Source: Sulfitobacter sp. F26169L (GTDB lineage: Bacteria > Pseudomonadota > Alphaproteobacteria > Rhodobacterales > Rhodobacteraceae). From it: 64,000 nt of DNA. This document shows, piece after piece, positions 11,962-22,541 of the stretch. Each line of letters opens with the position of its first letter. Position 1 is the stretch's first letter. The notes below the pieces were generated by a model, which saw only the letters and a program-made list of their open reading frames with translations, was not told where the DNA came from and did not search any database. The DNA is taken from assembly GCF_026410285.1 (NCBI RefSeq), contig NZ_JAPMLP010000001.1, forward strand, positions 744,001 through 808,000, read 5' to 3'. A program made the position numbers and the translations under genes.

Positions 11962-13125
11962 ATGACACCTGCCGCACGGGTCGCCGCCGCCATCGAAATA
12001 CTGGACATGATTGGCGATGGCCAGCCCGCCGAGCAGGTGATGACCCGTTGGGGCCGTAACAACCGCTTTGCCGGATCAAAAGACCGCGCCGCCATTCGTG
12101 ATTACGTTTTCGATGTCATGCGGGTGCAGCGCAGCGCAGCATGGCTGGGGCGGGCGGCAACCGGGCGCGGTTTGATGATCGGCCTGTTGCGCGGGCAAGG
12201 TGTTGATCCTGCGTCACTTTTCACTGGCGAAGGCCACGCGCCGTCCCCCCTTGCCGATTACGAGATCGAAGCACCGGCAGGTGACATGCCAGACGCGGAT
12301 GCATGGAACCTGCCGGACTGGCTGGTTGGTCGTTTCAAGCACGGCTTGGGCGAGGATGCCAGGAAAACCGCCGAATTACTGCAAGGCAGGGCACCGGTCA
12401 GTCTTCGAGTAAATACATCTAAAACAAATACTTCAGACGCAATATTCATGTTGAAAGAGGCGGGCGTAATCGCGGTGGAAAACCAGCTCAGCCCGACCGC
12501 TCTGACCGTGGTTGAAGGCGCGCGGAGAATTCGCAATTCCCCCGCCTATCAGGAAGGTTTTGTCGAGCTTCAGGACGCCAGCAGTCAGGCTGTTGTTGAT
12601 GCCTTGCCACCAGCCGCGCGCGTGCTGGATTACTGCGCCGGAGGCGGCGGCAAGGCGCTGGCCCTCGCCGCGCGGGGCGGCGGGCGTATTTTTGCTCATG
12701 ATATTGATCCGGCCCGCATGCGTGATCTGCCATTGCGCGAGGCCCGCGCCGGAGCCGAAATTACGCAGCTTGGCACCGGTGATCTGGCCTCACAGGGGCC
12801 ATATGATGTCGTGCTTGTGGATGCGCCCTGTTCAGGCAGCGGATCGTGGCGCCGCGCCCCCGAGGCCAAATGGCGGCTTACCTCCGATCAACTGGCAAAA
12901 ACCTTGGCAATTCAGGATGAAATCCTTGACGCCGCGCGTCTGTTGGTGGCCAAAGGCGGCACGCTGGCCTACGCGACATGCTCTATCCTGCAAGAGGAAA
13001 ACGAAGCGCGTGTAGAGGCGTTTCTCGACCGAAATCCCGACTGGCGTTGTGAATGGCAAAAGACACTTCCTGTCAGTGATCTGGGTGACGGATTTTACAC
13101 CGCACACTTGACGCAAGCGCGATAA
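11962..13125 (+). CDS. RsmB/NOP-family RNA m5C methyltransferase
   Basis: A 387-residue class I SAM-dependent methyltransferase. The SAM pocket lies at VLDYCAGGGGKALAL, and the two cysteines of the m5C mechanism sit in DAPCSGSG and ATCS. An N-terminal NusB-like helical part is plausible from the first 130 residues. Family members methylate cytosine in 16S rRNA (RsmB modifies C967). It lies three bases downstream of guaB, so translational coupling is likely. Confidence 0.88.
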   Translation: MTPAARVAAAIEILDMIGDGQPAEQVMTRWGRNNRFAGSKDRAAIRDYVFDVMRVQRSAAWLGRAATGRGLMIGLLRGQGVDPASLFTGEGHAPSPLADYEIEAPAGDMPDADAWNLPDWLVGRFKHGLGEDARKTAELLQGRAPVSLRVNTSKTNTSDAIFMLKEAGVIAVENQLSPTALTVVEGARRIRNSPAYQEGFVELQDASSQAVVDALPPAARVLDYCAGGGGKALALAARGGGRIFAHDIDPARMRDLPLREARAGAEITQLGTGDLASQGPYDVVLVDAPCSGSGSWRRAPEAKWRLTSDQLAKTLAIQDEILDAARLLVAKGGTLAYATCSILQEENEARVEAFLDRNPDWRCEWQKTLPVSDLGDGFYTAHLTQAR

Positions 13126-13170
13126 TCGCGACACTTCACCCGATACGGGAAGCGCAATCTTCTCCGCGTC

Positions 13171-13189
13171 GGTTAATCACAGATTAACC
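13171..13189. promoter_or_regulatory. CtrA box upstream of cckA
   Basis: GGTTAAT-CACAG-ATTAACC is a perfect 7-5-7 palindrome. It contains TTAA-N7-TTAAC (13,173-13,188), the full consensus bound by phosphorylated CtrA in alphaproteobacteria, and reads the same on both strands. It is 64 bases upstream of the cckA start codon. The match is seen in sequence; binding is inferred. Confidence 0.75.
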
Positions 13190-13252
13190 CTTCAAGGCAA
13201 AAGTGATGGCACGATTCGGATTCATGCTCCGCTCGGCGCTGGAAGGGTAAAT

Positions 13253-15565
13253 ATGCAGCAGATTACGAATTTCACACTCGCTGAACGATTGATCTCAGTG
13301 TCTGCGCAACGCCTTGTCATTCTGTCAGGGCTTGCTGTGGTTCTGGGTATGGCAGCATGGTTTGCACCGCTTGCGCAAGCACAGCGGATTGCCGGTATTG
13401 CCGGAGTCAGCCTTGCATGTGTAGTGATGGTGTTATGGTTGATGCGCACAGGTTATCAGATCGCCGGTATACGCGCGCAAAAATCCCTACTGCAATTTAT
13501 CTCCAACGATAGCGCGCCCAGTTTCGTTACTCACTCAGATGGCGAGATACTGTGCGCAAACCCAGCGGCTGCCACGGTATTCGGTAAATCGGAGAGCGAA
13601 ACCATCGCCGCAATTCTGGCCGACCGGATGGTAAATCCATCGGCTATTCTGTTCCGCCTTCAATCGCGCGCAATGGTTAACGGTGCCGCGCGCGAAGAGA
13701 TTTTTACAAACAGCGGTCAACTGCTCTTAGCAGTGCATCGCGTTGCTCAGGACCGATTTATTTGGCGGATCGAACCGCAAAATGTTCAGTCCGCTGGAAA
13801 TCTGCCCAGTGATAGCCGGATTTTACCTATGATCATGGTCGGGCGTAGCGGTGCAATTTTATCGATGAACCACGCTGCCAGAAAATTTATCGGTGTGCGC
13901 GGCAAATCCCTTGATAGTGTTTTTGTCGAACAGGTTGTCGTCCCTGGTACTGTGATGCAGGTGTCAACAACCACAGGCAACCAGCCGGCTTTAATTGCCC
14001 AAACCGATGCAGGCGCAGGGCGGCGCGCGCTGTATTTTCTGCCACCGCCCGCGAAAGGCGATGTCGTTCAAAATCCGGATTGGCAGGTTTTTCAGGACAT
14101 GCCGATCCCGATGATCAAAATTGCACCCGACGGCACGGTACAGGCGTTTAATAAACGGGCATCAAAGCTGATCGGCGTGGTGCTGGTTGAGGGCGCGCAT
14201 CTCTCCGCACTGATGGAGGGGTTGGGCCGTTCGATAACCGACTGGCTGGAAGACACGCTGGCGGGCAGGTTGATTCAGAAGTCCGAGTTCCTGCGCCTGA
14301 CGCGGGGCGACCGTGAGGCATTTGTACAAGTGACTCTCAACCGTGTTGAAGAGGATGAAAAGCCTGCGCTGATTGCTGTGTTGCACGATGCAACAGAGTT
14401 AAAATCGCTGGAGGCCCAATTTGTCCAAAGTCAGAAGATGCAGGCGATCGGACAGTTGGCAGGCGGTGTCGCACATGATTTCAACAATCTGCTCACAGCC
14501 ATCTCCGGCCATTGCGATCTTCTTTTGTTGCGCCACGATCAAAGTGATATCGACTATAGTGATCTGGTCCAGATTAACCAGAATGCCAACCGTGCCGCCG
14601 CGCTTGTGGGTCAGCTGCTTGCATTTTCCCGCAAGCAAACGCTACAACCCGAAACGCTGGACATGCGCGATACCCTTGCCGATTTAACCCATCTTCTCAA
14701 TCGTTTGGTTGGTGAGAAAATCACACTGACACTCAGCCATGATCCGGTTTTGCAACCCATTCGCGCAGATAAGCGACAGCTTGAGCAAGTTTTGATGAAT
14801 CTGGTGGTGAACGCTCGTGATGCGATGCCTTCAGGCGGGGAAATTCGGATTATCACTGAGTGTACAACCCTGACAGACCCCCTGCAGCGTGATCAGGTCA
14901 CTCTGCCTGCGGGTGACTATGTTACAATTAGGGTCAGCGATGATGGTATAGGTATTCCGACCGACAAGTTGCAAAAAGTGTTCGAGCCATTTTTCACAAC
15001 AAAACGGACAGGTGAAGGCACAGGTCTGGGGTTGTCCACCGCATACGGTATAATCAAGCAGACGGGCGGTTATATCTTCGTCGACAGCGCCGAGGGCGTC
15101 GGCACATGCTTTATTTTGTATTTCCCCGTACTTGCGCAAAATGCCGCTCTCGCTGTGTCAAAGACGGCCGCTGTTGTGGAAGAAATGACAAGCACTCCCA
15201 ATGGCGGGGTGATTTTGCTTGTAGAAGATGAAGCGCCGGTGCGTGCTTTTGCAAGCCGTGCCCTACGCCTGCGTGGATATACGGTGCTCGAGGCAGAAAA
15301 TGCCGAAGTCGCCCTTGACACGTTGTCTGATCCCGCTTTGAAAATTGATGTGTTCGTCACTGATGTGGTCATGCCGGGAATGGACGGTCCCAGTTGGGTG
15401 CGCAAAGCCTTGATAGACAGGCCCGGGGTCAGGGTTGTTTTTGTTTCAGGTTATGCCGAGGACAGCCTTGGCGAGGCTCAGAAAAAAATCCCTAATTCGG
15501 TTTTTCTACCGAAACCGTTTTCGCTTACCGATCTGACAGAGACTGTGAACAAACAGCTTCACTAA
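13253..15565 (+). CDS. cckA: Hybrid sensor histidine kinase CckA
   Basis: A 770-residue hybrid kinase/phosphatase that feeds phosphate through ChpT to CtrA, controlling cell cycle or, in Rhodobacterales, motility and gene transfer traits. Visible parts in order are two N-terminal membrane segments (about 19-36 and 43-63), PAS-like sensor regions, the phosphoacceptor box VAHDFNNLLTAISGH with His408, an HATPase domain with NARDAMP, DDGIGI and GTGLGLS motifs, and a C-terminal receiver with VEDE and Asp704 in VTDVVMPGMDG. This layout and the H-box wording match CckA. A CtrA box upstream suggests feedback. Its stop overlaps the convergent neighbour by four bases. Confidence 0.93.
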   Translation: MQQITNFTLAERLISVSAQRLVILSGLAVVLGMAAWFAPLAQAQRIAGIAGVSLACVVMVLWLMRTGYQIAGIRAQKSLLQFISNDSAPSFVTHSDGEILCANPAAATVFGKSESETIAAILADRMVNPSAILFRLQSRAMVNGAAREEIFTNSGQLLLAVHRVAQDRFIWRIEPQNVQSAGNLPSDSRILPMIMVGRSGAILSMNHAARKFIGVRGKSLDSVFVEQVVVPGTVMQVSTTTGNQPALIAQTDAGAGRRALYFLPPPAKGDVVQNPDWQVFQDMPIPMIKIAPDGTVQAFNKRASKLIGVVLVEGAHLSALMEGLGRSITDWLEDTLAGRLIQKSEFLRLTRGDREAFVQVTLNRVEEDEKPALIAVLHDATELKSLEAQFVQSQKMQAIGQLAGGVAHDFNNLLTAISGHCDLLLLRHDQSDIDYSDLVQINQNANRAAALVGQLLAFSRKQTLQPETLDMRDTLADLTHLLNRLVGEKITLTLSHDPVLQPIRADKRQLEQVLMNLVVNARDAMPSGGEIRIITECTTLTDPLQRDQVTLPAGDYVTIRVSDDGIGIPTDKLQKVFEPFFTTKRTGEGTGLGLSTAYGIIKQTGGYIFVDSAEGVGTCFILYFPVLAQNAALAVSKTAAVVEEMTSTPNGGVILLVEDEAPVRAFASRALRLRGYTVLEAENAEVALDTLSDPALKIDVFVTDVVMPGMDGPSWVRKALIDRPGVRVVFVSGYAEDSLGEAQKKIPNSVFLPKPFSLTDLTETVNKQLH

Positions 15566-16161
15566 CCCCGGGGGATACTATCATAGAGCGCGAACTCGTC
15601 GGCAAACTTCCTGCGGAACCGCTCTTCGATATCCTGTGACAACGCAACATCTATTGCAGGCGACACATTCTCCCGCGCAAGATCAAGCTTTACATCAAGG
15701 CGGTCCTCAAGGAACCGTTGCAGCCGCGGCTGGTCTTCGTAGGAAAAAAGATGGGTGATTCCCGTCCCGTTCGGCTGGCGTTCAAGGAACTTCATCTGGC
15801 TGCCTACCTCTGCAAAACCGGGGCGTTTGCCTTTCATGTAGGCCAGAACAAATTCATCAAAGCTGATTCCGAAGGTATTATTGGGCTTATCCTTCATAAA
15901 TGGCCTCTGACGGTAGCGATACCAACTGCTTAGCCAGCTTACCGGATCGCGCATCACGGCCATCAACTCCATCTCCGCGTCACAGACATTCAAAAACATT
16001 GGCCGGATAAAACGATTGTATCGATACACCGGCGCATGCTTCAAAAGTGGAGGATCGGCAATAACCATGTCTGCTCGCGGTGCAAGAGCGGTCTGATAGG
16101 CAGTCGTACCGGTCTTTGGCACAGACAGGAACGCAAGGCGTTCCTTAAAGAAAACAAGCAT
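15562..16161 (-). CDS. Sulfotransferase-like P-loop protein
   Basis: A 199-residue protein whose N-terminus (FLSVPKTGTTAYQTAL) is the 5'-phosphosulfate-binding loop of sulfotransferases. AVMRDPVSWLSSWYRYR matches the 3'-phosphate-binding segment. Rhodobacterales homologues are often labelled gamma-glutamyl kinase, which the motifs do not support. The acceptor is unknown. It is convergent with cckA (four-base overlap) and divergent from recA. Confidence 0.7.
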   Translation of the reverse strand: MLVFFKERLAFLSVPKTGTTAYQTALAPRADMVIADPPLLKHAPVYRYNRFIRPMFLNVCDAEMELMAVMRDPVSWLSSWYRYRQRPFMKDKPNNTFGISFDEFVLAYMKGKRPGFAEVGSQMKFLERQPNGTGITHLFSYEDQPRLQRFLEDRLDVKLDLARENVSPAIDVALSQDIEERFRRKFADEFALYDSIPRG

Positions 16162-16282
16162 TTACATCCTCCAGATCGCAAAGCCGTAAAACACTGCTTA
16201 GCATAAACATCTTATTAACCAATCCGCAGCAAAGATGGGATAAGAAAAATTCGATTGAAATGTTCTACCTTTGTCCTCATAA

Positions 16283-16297
16283 GAACATTAATAGAAC
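16283..16297. promoter_or_regulatory. LexA (SOS) box upstream of recA
   Basis: GAAC-N7-GAAC, equivalent to GTTC-N7-GTTC on the other strand, is the alphaproteobacterial LexA operator. It ends 65 bases before the recA start codon, where it can repress the recA promoter until DNA damage. A degenerate second copy, GTTC-N7-GTCC, lies 7 bases upstream at 16,262-16,276. Confidence 0.85.
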
Positions 16298-16362
16298 ATA
16301 CAAACGGGGTGACAGGGCGATTGCCGCCACCGCCCCCCTGTGACAGTAAGGGAAGAACCCAA

Positions 16363-17433
16363 ATGGCAACGGCAGATCTTTTGAATATGGATAAGAAATC
16401 GGCAGACAAGCAAAAAGCGCTCGATAGTGCGCTGGCGCAAATTGAACGGCAGTTCGGTAAAGGCTCTATCATGAAGCTGGGCGCCGAAGGTGCGGTTCAG
16501 GATATTACGTCCTCATCTACGGGGTCGCTGGGACTGGACATTGCTCTGGGCATCGGCGGTTTACCTATGGGCCGGATTATTGAAATTTACGGCCCTGAAT
16601 CTTCAGGTAAAACCACGTTGACACTTCATTGTGTTGCGGAACAACAAAAGGCAGGCGGGGTATGTGCATTCGTAGACGCCGAACATGCGCTTGATCCGCA
16701 ATACGCCAAAAAACTTGGCGTAGATATCGACGAACTCCTTATCTCCCAGCCTGATACAGGCGAACAGGCGCTTGAAATTACTGATACGCTCGTCCGCTCG
16801 GGTGCGGTCAACATGGTGATCGTGGATTCGGTTGCGGCCCTTACTCCCAAATCCGAACTCGAAGGCGAGATGGGCGACAGTTCTGTCGGTGTACAGGCCC
16901 GCCTGATGAGCAAGGCAATGCGCAAGCTGACCGGTTCCATCTCCAGATCAAACTGTATGGTTATTTTCATTAACCAGATCAGGATGAAAATTGGCGTCAT
17001 GTTCGGTTCACCCGAAACGACAACCGGTGGTAATGCATTGAAATTCTATTCCTCAGTGCGCCTCGACATCCGCCGCATCGGCTCCCTAAAAGATCGCGAC
17101 GAGGTGGTTGGCAACCAGACCCGCGTCAAGATCGTAAAGAACAAGGTCGCAGCGCCATTCAAACAGGTCGAATTTGATATCATGTACGGCGAAGGCATCT
17201 CGAAAATGGGCGAGCTGTTGGATATGGGGGTCAAGGCAGGGATCGTGGATAAATCCGGCAGCTGGTTCTCTTACGGAGACGAGCGGATTGGACAGGGCCG
17301 CGAGAATGCAAAAACCTATCTGCGTGAGCATGAATCGATGGCTATCGAAATCGAGGATAAAATCAGGGCGTCACACGGTCTTGATTTTGACGGCTCTGAA
17401 AACAAGGATGATCCAGACATTCTGGACGGCTAA
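16363..17433 (+). CDS. recA: Recombinase A
   Basis: Forms ATP-dependent filaments on single-stranded DNA, drives strand exchange, and stimulates LexA self-cleavage. ATG 16,363 follows an AGGGAAG-like ribosome site and gives 356 residues, the usual size. The frame is open further upstream, but that part overlaps the LexA box. [10 protein letters not shown] (about residues 68-77) is Walker A, and [10 protein letters not shown] is the Walker B strand. Loop 2 contains [14 protein letters not shown]. It is monocistronic, with a terminator directly downstream. Confidence 0.98.
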   Translation: MATADLLNMDKKSADKQKALDSALAQIERQFGKGSIMKLGAEGAVQDITSSSTGSLGLDIALGIGGLPMGRIIEIYGPESSGKTTLTLHCVAEQQKAGGVCAFVDAEHALDPQYAKKLGVDIDELLISQPDTGEQALEITDTLVRSGAVNMVIVDSVAALTPKSELEGEMGDSSVGVQARLMSKAMRKLTGSISRSNCMVIFINQIRMKIGVMFGSPETTTGGNALKFYSSVRLDIRRIGSLKDRDEVVGNQTRVKIVKNKVAAPFKQVEFDIMYGEGISKMGELLDMGVKAGIVDKSGSWFSYGDERIGQGRENAKTYLREHESMAIEIEDKIRASHGLDFDGSENKDDPDILDG

Positions 17434-17460
17434 AGTGTCCCTAACAGGTTTCTGAAACCG

Positions 17461-17495
17461 AAAAGGGTGTATGTCGCAGGGCATACGCCCTTTTT
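17461..17495 (+). terminator. Rho-independent terminator after recA
   Basis: GGGTGTATG pairs with CATACGCCC (one G-T pair) around an eight-base loop and is followed by TTTTT. It is preceded by AAAA, which can extend the stem. It starts 27 bases after the recA stop. Confidence 0.88.
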
Positions 17496-17574
17496 GACGT
17501 GCGCCCTGTGGACAGAACCTTGTGCCAGCGTTATCCCGAACAAGTAATTTCGCGTGCCCAAAAGGACGGACATC

Positions 17575-20232
17575 ATGCAGACGCTTAACGAAATCCGGTC
17601 AACGTTTCTGAATTATTTTGAAGGCAACGGCCATGCGATTGTGCCGTCCAGTCCGCTGGTGCCCCGCAATGATCCGACCCTCATGTTTACCGCGGCGGGG
17701 ATGGTCCAGTTTAAAAACCTGTTCACCGGTGTCGAGACACGCGATTACAACCGTGCAACTACAGCGCAGAAATGCGTAAGGGCAGGCGGCAAGCACAACG
17801 ATCTTGATAATGTTGGGTACACCGCGCGCCATCATACGTTTTTCGAAATGCTCGGCAACTTCAGTTTCGGGGATTATTTCAAAGAAGATGCGATCCCGCT
17901 TGCCTGGGATTTGCTGACCAAAGTGTTCGGCATCGATCCTTCCCGCCTGCTTGTCACAGTCTATCATACGGATGACGAAGCCGTTGAGATCTGGAAAAAA
18001 CACGCGGGTCTGAGTGATGACAGGATTATTCGCATCGCAACGGATGATAATTTCTGGTCGGCAGGTCCGACCGGCCCATGCGGCCCGTGCACAGAGATTT
18101 TCTACGACCATGGCGATCATATTTGGGGCGGTCCCCCCGGCTCTCCCGAAGAAGATGGCGACCGGTTCGTCGAAATCTGGAACCTCGTATTTATGCAATA
18201 CGAACAGTTCGAGGACGGTACACGGCAAGACCTGCCGAACAAATCCATTGATACCGGTATGGGGATCGAGCGCGTTGCAGCGCTTTTGCAGGGCACCAAT
18301 GACAACTATGCCACCGATCTGATGCGCAGCCTGATCGAAGCATCCGCAAGCGCCACCAGCAGCGATCCAGACGGTCCGGGAAAAACCCATCACCGTGTCA
18401 TTGCCGATCACTTGCGCTCGACGTCTTTTCTGATGGCCGATGGCGTGATGCCTAGTAACGATGGTCGCGGCTATGTCTTGCGCCGCATTATGCGGCGCGC
18501 CATGCGTCACGCGCATTTGTTGGGGGCGAAGGACCCGCTGATGCACCGGCTTGTGCCCGCACTGGTCACACAGATGGGGCAGGCTTATCCCGAACTGGGA
18601 CAGGCGCAATCCATGATCGAGCAAACCCTTCTTCAGGAAGAAACCCGCTTTCGCCAGACCCTTGATCGCGGCCTGAGACTGCTGGAGGACGAGCTTGTTG
18701 CGCTTCCCGCCAATGCTGATCTACCCGGCGCGGCCGCATTTAAACTGTACGACACCTTCGGCTTTCCGCTCGATCTGACACAGGACGCCCTGCGCGAGAA
18801 GGGCCGCGGCGTGGATACAGTCGGCTTTGACGCGGCCATGGCCGAACAAAAAGCCAAAGCGCGCGCAGCATGGTCAGGATCGGGCGAGGCGGCAGATGCT
18901 GCTATCTGGTTTGACGTCGCCGACAAATCTGGCGTAACCGAGTTTTTGGGATATGACACCGAAACCGCTGAGGGCAAAATCATTGCTCTGGTGCAAGAAG
19001 GCAAAGCTGTAACCCAAGCCAATGAAGGTGACGAGGTCCAGATCGCGCTGAACCAGACCCCATTCTATGCCGAAAGCGGCGGGCAGTTGGGCGATACCGG
19101 AATTATTCGCACAGAAACAGGCAGCGCGCGTATCATCGATACCCGCAAGGCTGCCGGTGTATTCGTCCACTTTGCGACCATCGAAAAGGGCAGCGTTTCC
19201 AACGCACAATCCGCCGTTCTTGAAGTGGATCACGCGCGCCGCACAGCCATTCGCGCAAACCACTCAGCAACCCACCTGCTGCACGAAGCCCTGCGCCACG
19301 CACTTGGGGATCATGTGGCCCAACGCGGCTCACTCAATGCCCAGGATCGCTTGCGGTTTGATTTCAGCCATAACGAGGCAATCAGCGCTCTCGATATGTC
19401 GCGCGTTGAAGCCGAGGTAAACAGCTACATCCGGCAGAACAGCCCCGTCGAAACCCGTATCATGACACCTGATGACGCGCGCTCTTTGGGGGCGCAGGCG
19501 CTTTTCGGCGAAAAATACGGTGATGAGGTGCGTGTCGTTTCAATGGGTCAGCAGACCGGCTCGGGAAGGGGGGCGGACAAGAACACCTATTCAATCGAAT
19601 TGTGTGGCGGAACCCATGTTGCCCGTACGGGCGACATCGGGGCATTTGTTCTGCTCGGGGATAGCGCCAGCAGCGCCGGTGTCCGCCGGATCGAAGCGCT
19701 CACCGGAGAAGCAGCAATTGCCCACCTTCGCGCTCAGGATCAGTTGCTTGCCCAAGCGGCGAAAGACCTAAAGTCTCCCGCTGCGACCGTACCCGAGCGT
19801 GTTCGCGCATTGCTGGATGAGCGCCGCGCGCTGGCAAACGAAGTGGCGCAATTGCGCCGCGAGCTGGCGATGTCCGGAGGCAGCGACACGGCCCCCACCG
19901 CACAGGACGTCAACGGAATTGCCTTTCACGCTCAGGTTCTCAAAGGCGTAACAGGCAAGGATCTGCCCGCACTGGTAGATGAGCATAAAGCCCGGCTGGG
20001 GTCGGGCGCCGTCTTGCTGATCGCGGATACGGGGGGCAAAGCTGCAGTGGCTGCCGGTGTCACAGATGATCTGGTTTCAACTGTCTCCGCCGTCGATCTG
20101 CTGCGCGCCGCCGTTGTCGAGTTGGGCGGAAAAGGGGGCGGTGGCCGCCCCGATATGGCCCAAGGGGGCGGCGCATCCGCAGATAATGCAGACGCCGCCA
20201 TCACAGCCGCAAAAATTGTACTGAAAGGATAA
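17575..20232 (+). CDS. alaS: Alanyl-tRNA synthetase
   Basis: Charges tRNA-Ala. ATG 17,575 lies four bases after an AAAGGACGGA ribosome site and gives 885 residues starting [15 protein letters not shown], the conserved class II start. An in-frame GTG 21 bases earlier is less likely. The editing domain shows [13 protein letters not shown], and the later CGGTH completes the zinc site of the editing module. The C-Ala region ends in a glycine-rich [16 protein letters not shown] segment, as is usual. A DUF1330 gene follows five bases after the stop. Confidence 0.98.
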   Translation: MQTLNEIRSTFLNYFEGNGHAIVPSSPLVPRNDPTLMFTAAGMVQFKNLFTGVETRDYNRATTAQKCVRAGGKHNDLDNVGYTARHHTFFEMLGNFSFGDYFKEDAIPLAWDLLTKVFGIDPSRLLVTVYHTDDEAVEIWKKHAGLSDDRIIRIATDDNFWSAGPTGPCGPCTEIFYDHGDHIWGGPPGSPEEDGDRFVEIWNLVFMQYEQFEDGTRQDLPNKSIDTGMGIERVAALLQGTNDNYATDLMRSLIEASASATSSDPDGPGKTHHRVIADHLRSTSFLMADGVMPSNDGRGYVLRRIMRRAMRHAHLLGAKDPLMHRLVPALVTQMGQAYPELGQAQSMIEQTLLQEETRFRQTLDRGLRLLEDELVALPANADLPGAAAFKLYDTFGFPLDLTQDALREKGRGVDTVGFDAAMAEQKAKARAAWSGSGEAADAAIWFDVADKSGVTEFLGYDTETAEGKIIALVQEGKAVTQANEGDEVQIALNQTPFYAESGGQLGDTGIIRTETGSARIIDTRKAAGVFVHFATIEKGSVSNAQSAVLEVDHARRTAIRANHSATHLLHEALRHALGDHVAQRGSLNAQDRLRFDFSHNEAISALDMSRVEAEVNSYIRQNSPVETRIMTPDDARSLGAQALFGEKYGDEVRVVSMGQQTGSGRGADKNTYSIELCGGTHVARTGDIGAFVLLGDSASSAGVRRIEALTGEAAIAHLRAQDQLLAQAAKDLKSPAATVPERVRALLDERRALANEVAQLRRELAMSGGSDTAPTAQDVNGIAFHAQVLKGVTGKDLPALVDEHKARLGSGAVLLIADTGGKAAVAAGVTDDLVSTVSAVDLLRAAVVELGGKGGGGRPDMAQGGGASADNADAAITAAKIVLKG

Positions 20233-20237
20233 TCCCA

Positions 20238-20525
20238 ATGCCCGCACTCTGGATCGCCCACGTAACTGTCTCGGACGAGGAAGCCTACAAGAAATATGCC
20301 AAAGGCGCGACTGTCGCCATCGCGGATCACGGCGGAAAATTCATTGCCCGTGGCGGACGTTTTGTGCAACTCGAAGGCAAAGCCCGCCCTAGAAATGTAG
20401 TGGCCCGGTTCCCCGATGTTGAAACCGCGGAACGCTGCTATCACTCGGATGCCTACCAGGCGGCGCTCGCCTATGCAAAAGACGCTTCCGAGCGTGAGCT
20501 GCTGATCGTCGAAACCGACGAGTAA
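20238..20525 (+). CDS. DUF1330 protein
   Basis: A 95-residue protein of the DUF1330 group (dimeric alpha-beta-barrel fold). PALWIAHVTVSDEEAYKKYAKGA at the start and GKARPRNVVARFPDVETAERCYHSDAYQAA in the middle are the family's two conserved stretches. No enzymatic role is established. It is tightly linked to alaS (five-base gap), so they are probably cotranscribed. The intergenic repeat and a bidirectional terminator follow. Confidence 0.85.
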   Translation: MPALWIAHVTVSDEEAYKKYAKGATVAIADHGGKFIARGGRFVQLEGKARPRNVVARFPDVETAERCYHSDAYQAALAYAKDASERELLIVETDE

Positions 20526-20541
20526 AACCACCCGCCGCAAA

Positions 20542-20603
20542 CTTCTTTTGGCCCTAAATATCCTGGGGGAATTGGCCGAACGGCCAAGGGGGCAAGGCCC
20601 CGT
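20542..20603 (+). repeat. Intergenic repeat copy 2 (conserved core plus two hairpins)
   Basis: TTCTTTTGGCCCTAAATATC, followed by CTGGGGGAAT, matches copy 1 at 4,244 with two changes. Two hairpins follow (TTGGCCG/CGGCCAA and GGGGC/GCCCC). Their base pairs differ from copy 1 but remain paired, so structure is kept while sequence changes. It again lies just after a stop codon. Confidence 0.75.
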
Positions 20604-20615
20604 TCCACCTCAAAA

Positions 20616-20650
20616 CAAAAAAGGCGCTCCAGTCAGGAGCGCCTTTTCTT
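20616..20650. terminator. Bidirectional terminator between DUF1330 and typA
   Basis: AAGGCGCTCC pairs perfectly with GGAGCGCCTT around a five-base AGTCA loop. Runs of A upstream and T downstream make it work for both convergent genes. It ends just before the typA stop codon. Confidence 0.9.
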
Positions 20651-20652
20651 TA

Positions 20653-22470
20653 TCATGCAGATTTTGACATCCGCTTGCGTTCATGGGGATCCAGATAACG
20701 CTTGCGCAGCCGGATGGCATTCGGCGTCACTTCAACCAGTTCGTCATCATCGATATACGCAATCGCCTCTTCCAGGCTAAGCGTGATCGGTGTGGTCAGG
20801 CGCACCGCTTCATCCGTGCCGGACGCACGCACGTTGGTCAGCTGCTTACCCTTGAGCGGGTTCACTTCCAGATCGTTTTCGCGGCTGTGCTCGCCGATGA
20901 TCATACCGGTATAAACATCGGTTTGCGCACCAATAAAGAAACGCCCCCGATCTTCCAGCTTCCAAAGCGCATAGGATACTGCAACACCGTTTTCCATCGA
21001 GATCAGAACCCCTGCACGACGGCCGGGGATAACGCCTTTATGTGGCGCCCATTCGTGGAAAACCCGGTTCAGAACACCCGTGCCGCGTGTATCGGTCAGG
21101 AATTCACCGTGATAACCGATCAAACCACGCGAGGGGACATGCGCCACGATGCGGGTTTTGCCCGCACCCGCCGGTTTCATTTCAACCAACTCACCTTTGC
21201 GCACACCGGTCAACTTTTCGATAACCGCGCCAGAGTATTCGTCATCAACGTCAATAGTAGCTTCTTCAATCGGTTCATGACGTACGCCGTCAATTTCCTG
21301 AAACAGCACCTGCGGGCGCGAGATTGACAGCTCGAACCCCTCCCGGCGCATGTTTTCAATCAAAACACCCATCTGGAGTTCGCCACGTCCGGCAACCTCA
21401 AATGCTTCACCGCCGGGGGTGTCGGTCACTTTGATCGCGACGTTTGATTCCGCTTCCTTGAGCAGACGTTCGCGAATTACCCGCGACTGAACCTTTTTAC
21501 CGTCACGACCAGCCAATGGGCTGTCGTTGATACCGAAGGTTACGGTAATTGTGGGCGGGTCAATCGGCTGGGCAGGAATCGCATCCACAACAGATTGATC
21601 CGCAAGGGTATCGGCAACTGTAGCTTTGGTCATACCGGCGATCGAAACGATATCACCTGCTTCGGCCATATCGATAGCTGTCTGATCCAACCCGCGATAG
21701 GCTAGGATCTTCGTGCAGCGGAAATTCTCGATCAGCGTGCCATCGCGTGACATTGCCTTGATGGTCTGGCCCGCTTTCAATGTGCCCGATTCCACGCGAC
21801 CAGTCAGCAGACGGCCGAGGAACGGATCACCGCCCAGTGTGGTCGCAAGCATTGTAAACGGCTTGTCCGCATCAGCGATCTGCGCGGGCGGCGGCACATG
21901 GGCGAGGATCAATTCGAACAAGGCGCTCAGATCCTTGCGCGGTCCGTCCAGTTCCATATCAGCCCAGCCAGAGCGGCCGGAGGCATACATTGTCGGGAAA
22001 TCAAGCTGCTCGTCCGTGGCGTCAAGATTTGCGAACAAATCGAAACACTCATCCAGCGCGCGGTCGGGCTCGCCGTCGGGCTTGTCGACCTTGTTAATCA
22101 CCACAATCGGGCGCAGGCCCAGCTTGAGCGCTTTCGATGTCACAAATTTGGTCTGTGGCATCGGGCCTTCCGCCGAATCGACCAGCAGAACAACACCGTC
22201 CACCATGGACAGAATACGTTCCACCTCGCCGCCGAAATCGGCGTGGCCGGGGGTGTCAACAATATTGATCCGCGTGCCTTTCCACTCAACCGAGGTCGGC
22301 TTGGCAAAAATGGTAATGCCGCGCTCGCGCTCCAGATCATTGCTGTCCATTGCGCGTTCGGTGGTCGCTTGGTTGTCGCGATAGGTACCGGATTGTTTCA
22401 GAAGTTCGTCCACCAGCGTCGTCTTGCCGTGGTCAACGTGTGCGATGATTGCGATATTCCGCAGGTCCAT
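20653..22470 (-). CDS. typA: Ribosome-binding GTPase TypA/BipA
   Basis: A 605-residue translational GTPase that binds the ribosome and helps large-subunit assembly and growth under stress. The G1 motif [10 protein letters not shown] is near the N-terminus, G2 includes [26 protein letters not shown] is G3, and VINKVDKPD is G4. The EF-G-like domains II, III and V and a C-terminal domain specific to BipA follow ([27 protein letters not shown]). It is monocistronic and shares its terminator with the opposite gene. Confidence 0.97.
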   Translation of the reverse strand: MDLRNIAIIAHVDHGKTTLVDELLKQSGTYRDNQATTERAMDSNDLERERGITIFAKPTSVEWKGTRINIVDTPGHADFGGEVERILSMVDGVVLLVDSAEGPMPQTKFVTSKALKLGLRPIVVINKVDKPDGEPDRALDECFDLFANLDATDEQLDFPTMYASGRSGWADMELDGPRKDLSALFELILAHVPPPAQIADADKPFTMLATTLGGDPFLGRLLTGRVESGTLKAGQTIKAMSRDGTLIENFRCTKILAYRGLDQTAIDMAEAGDIVSIAGMTKATVADTLADQSVVDAIPAQPIDPPTITVTFGINDSPLAGRDGKKVQSRVIRERLLKEAESNVAIKVTDTPGGEAFEVAGRGELQMGVLIENMRREGFELSISRPQVLFQEIDGVRHEPIEEATIDVDDEYSGAVIEKLTGVRKGELVEMKPAGAGKTRIVAHVPSRGLIGYHGEFLTDTRGTGVLNRVFHEWAPHKGVIPGRRAGVLISMENGVAVSYALWKLEDRGRFFIGAQTDVYTGMIIGEHSRENDLEVNPLKGKQLTNVRASGTDEAVRLTTPITLSLEEAIAYIDDDELVEVTPNAIRLRKRYLDPHERKRMSKSA

Positions 22471-22541
22471 GTGATTACCTTGTCTCAGGGGATTGTGCGC
22501 GCTCTAACGTGCATCCTTGATAAAGACCAGCAAAAAACCCC

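Noticed and set aside
16255..16362. Upstream extension of recA.
   Set aside because: It would place the LexA box inside the coding region and is not part of RecA proteins.
20683..21327. 214-codon frame opposite typA.
   Set aside because: Antisense shadow of the high-GC typA gene, whose motifs are intact.
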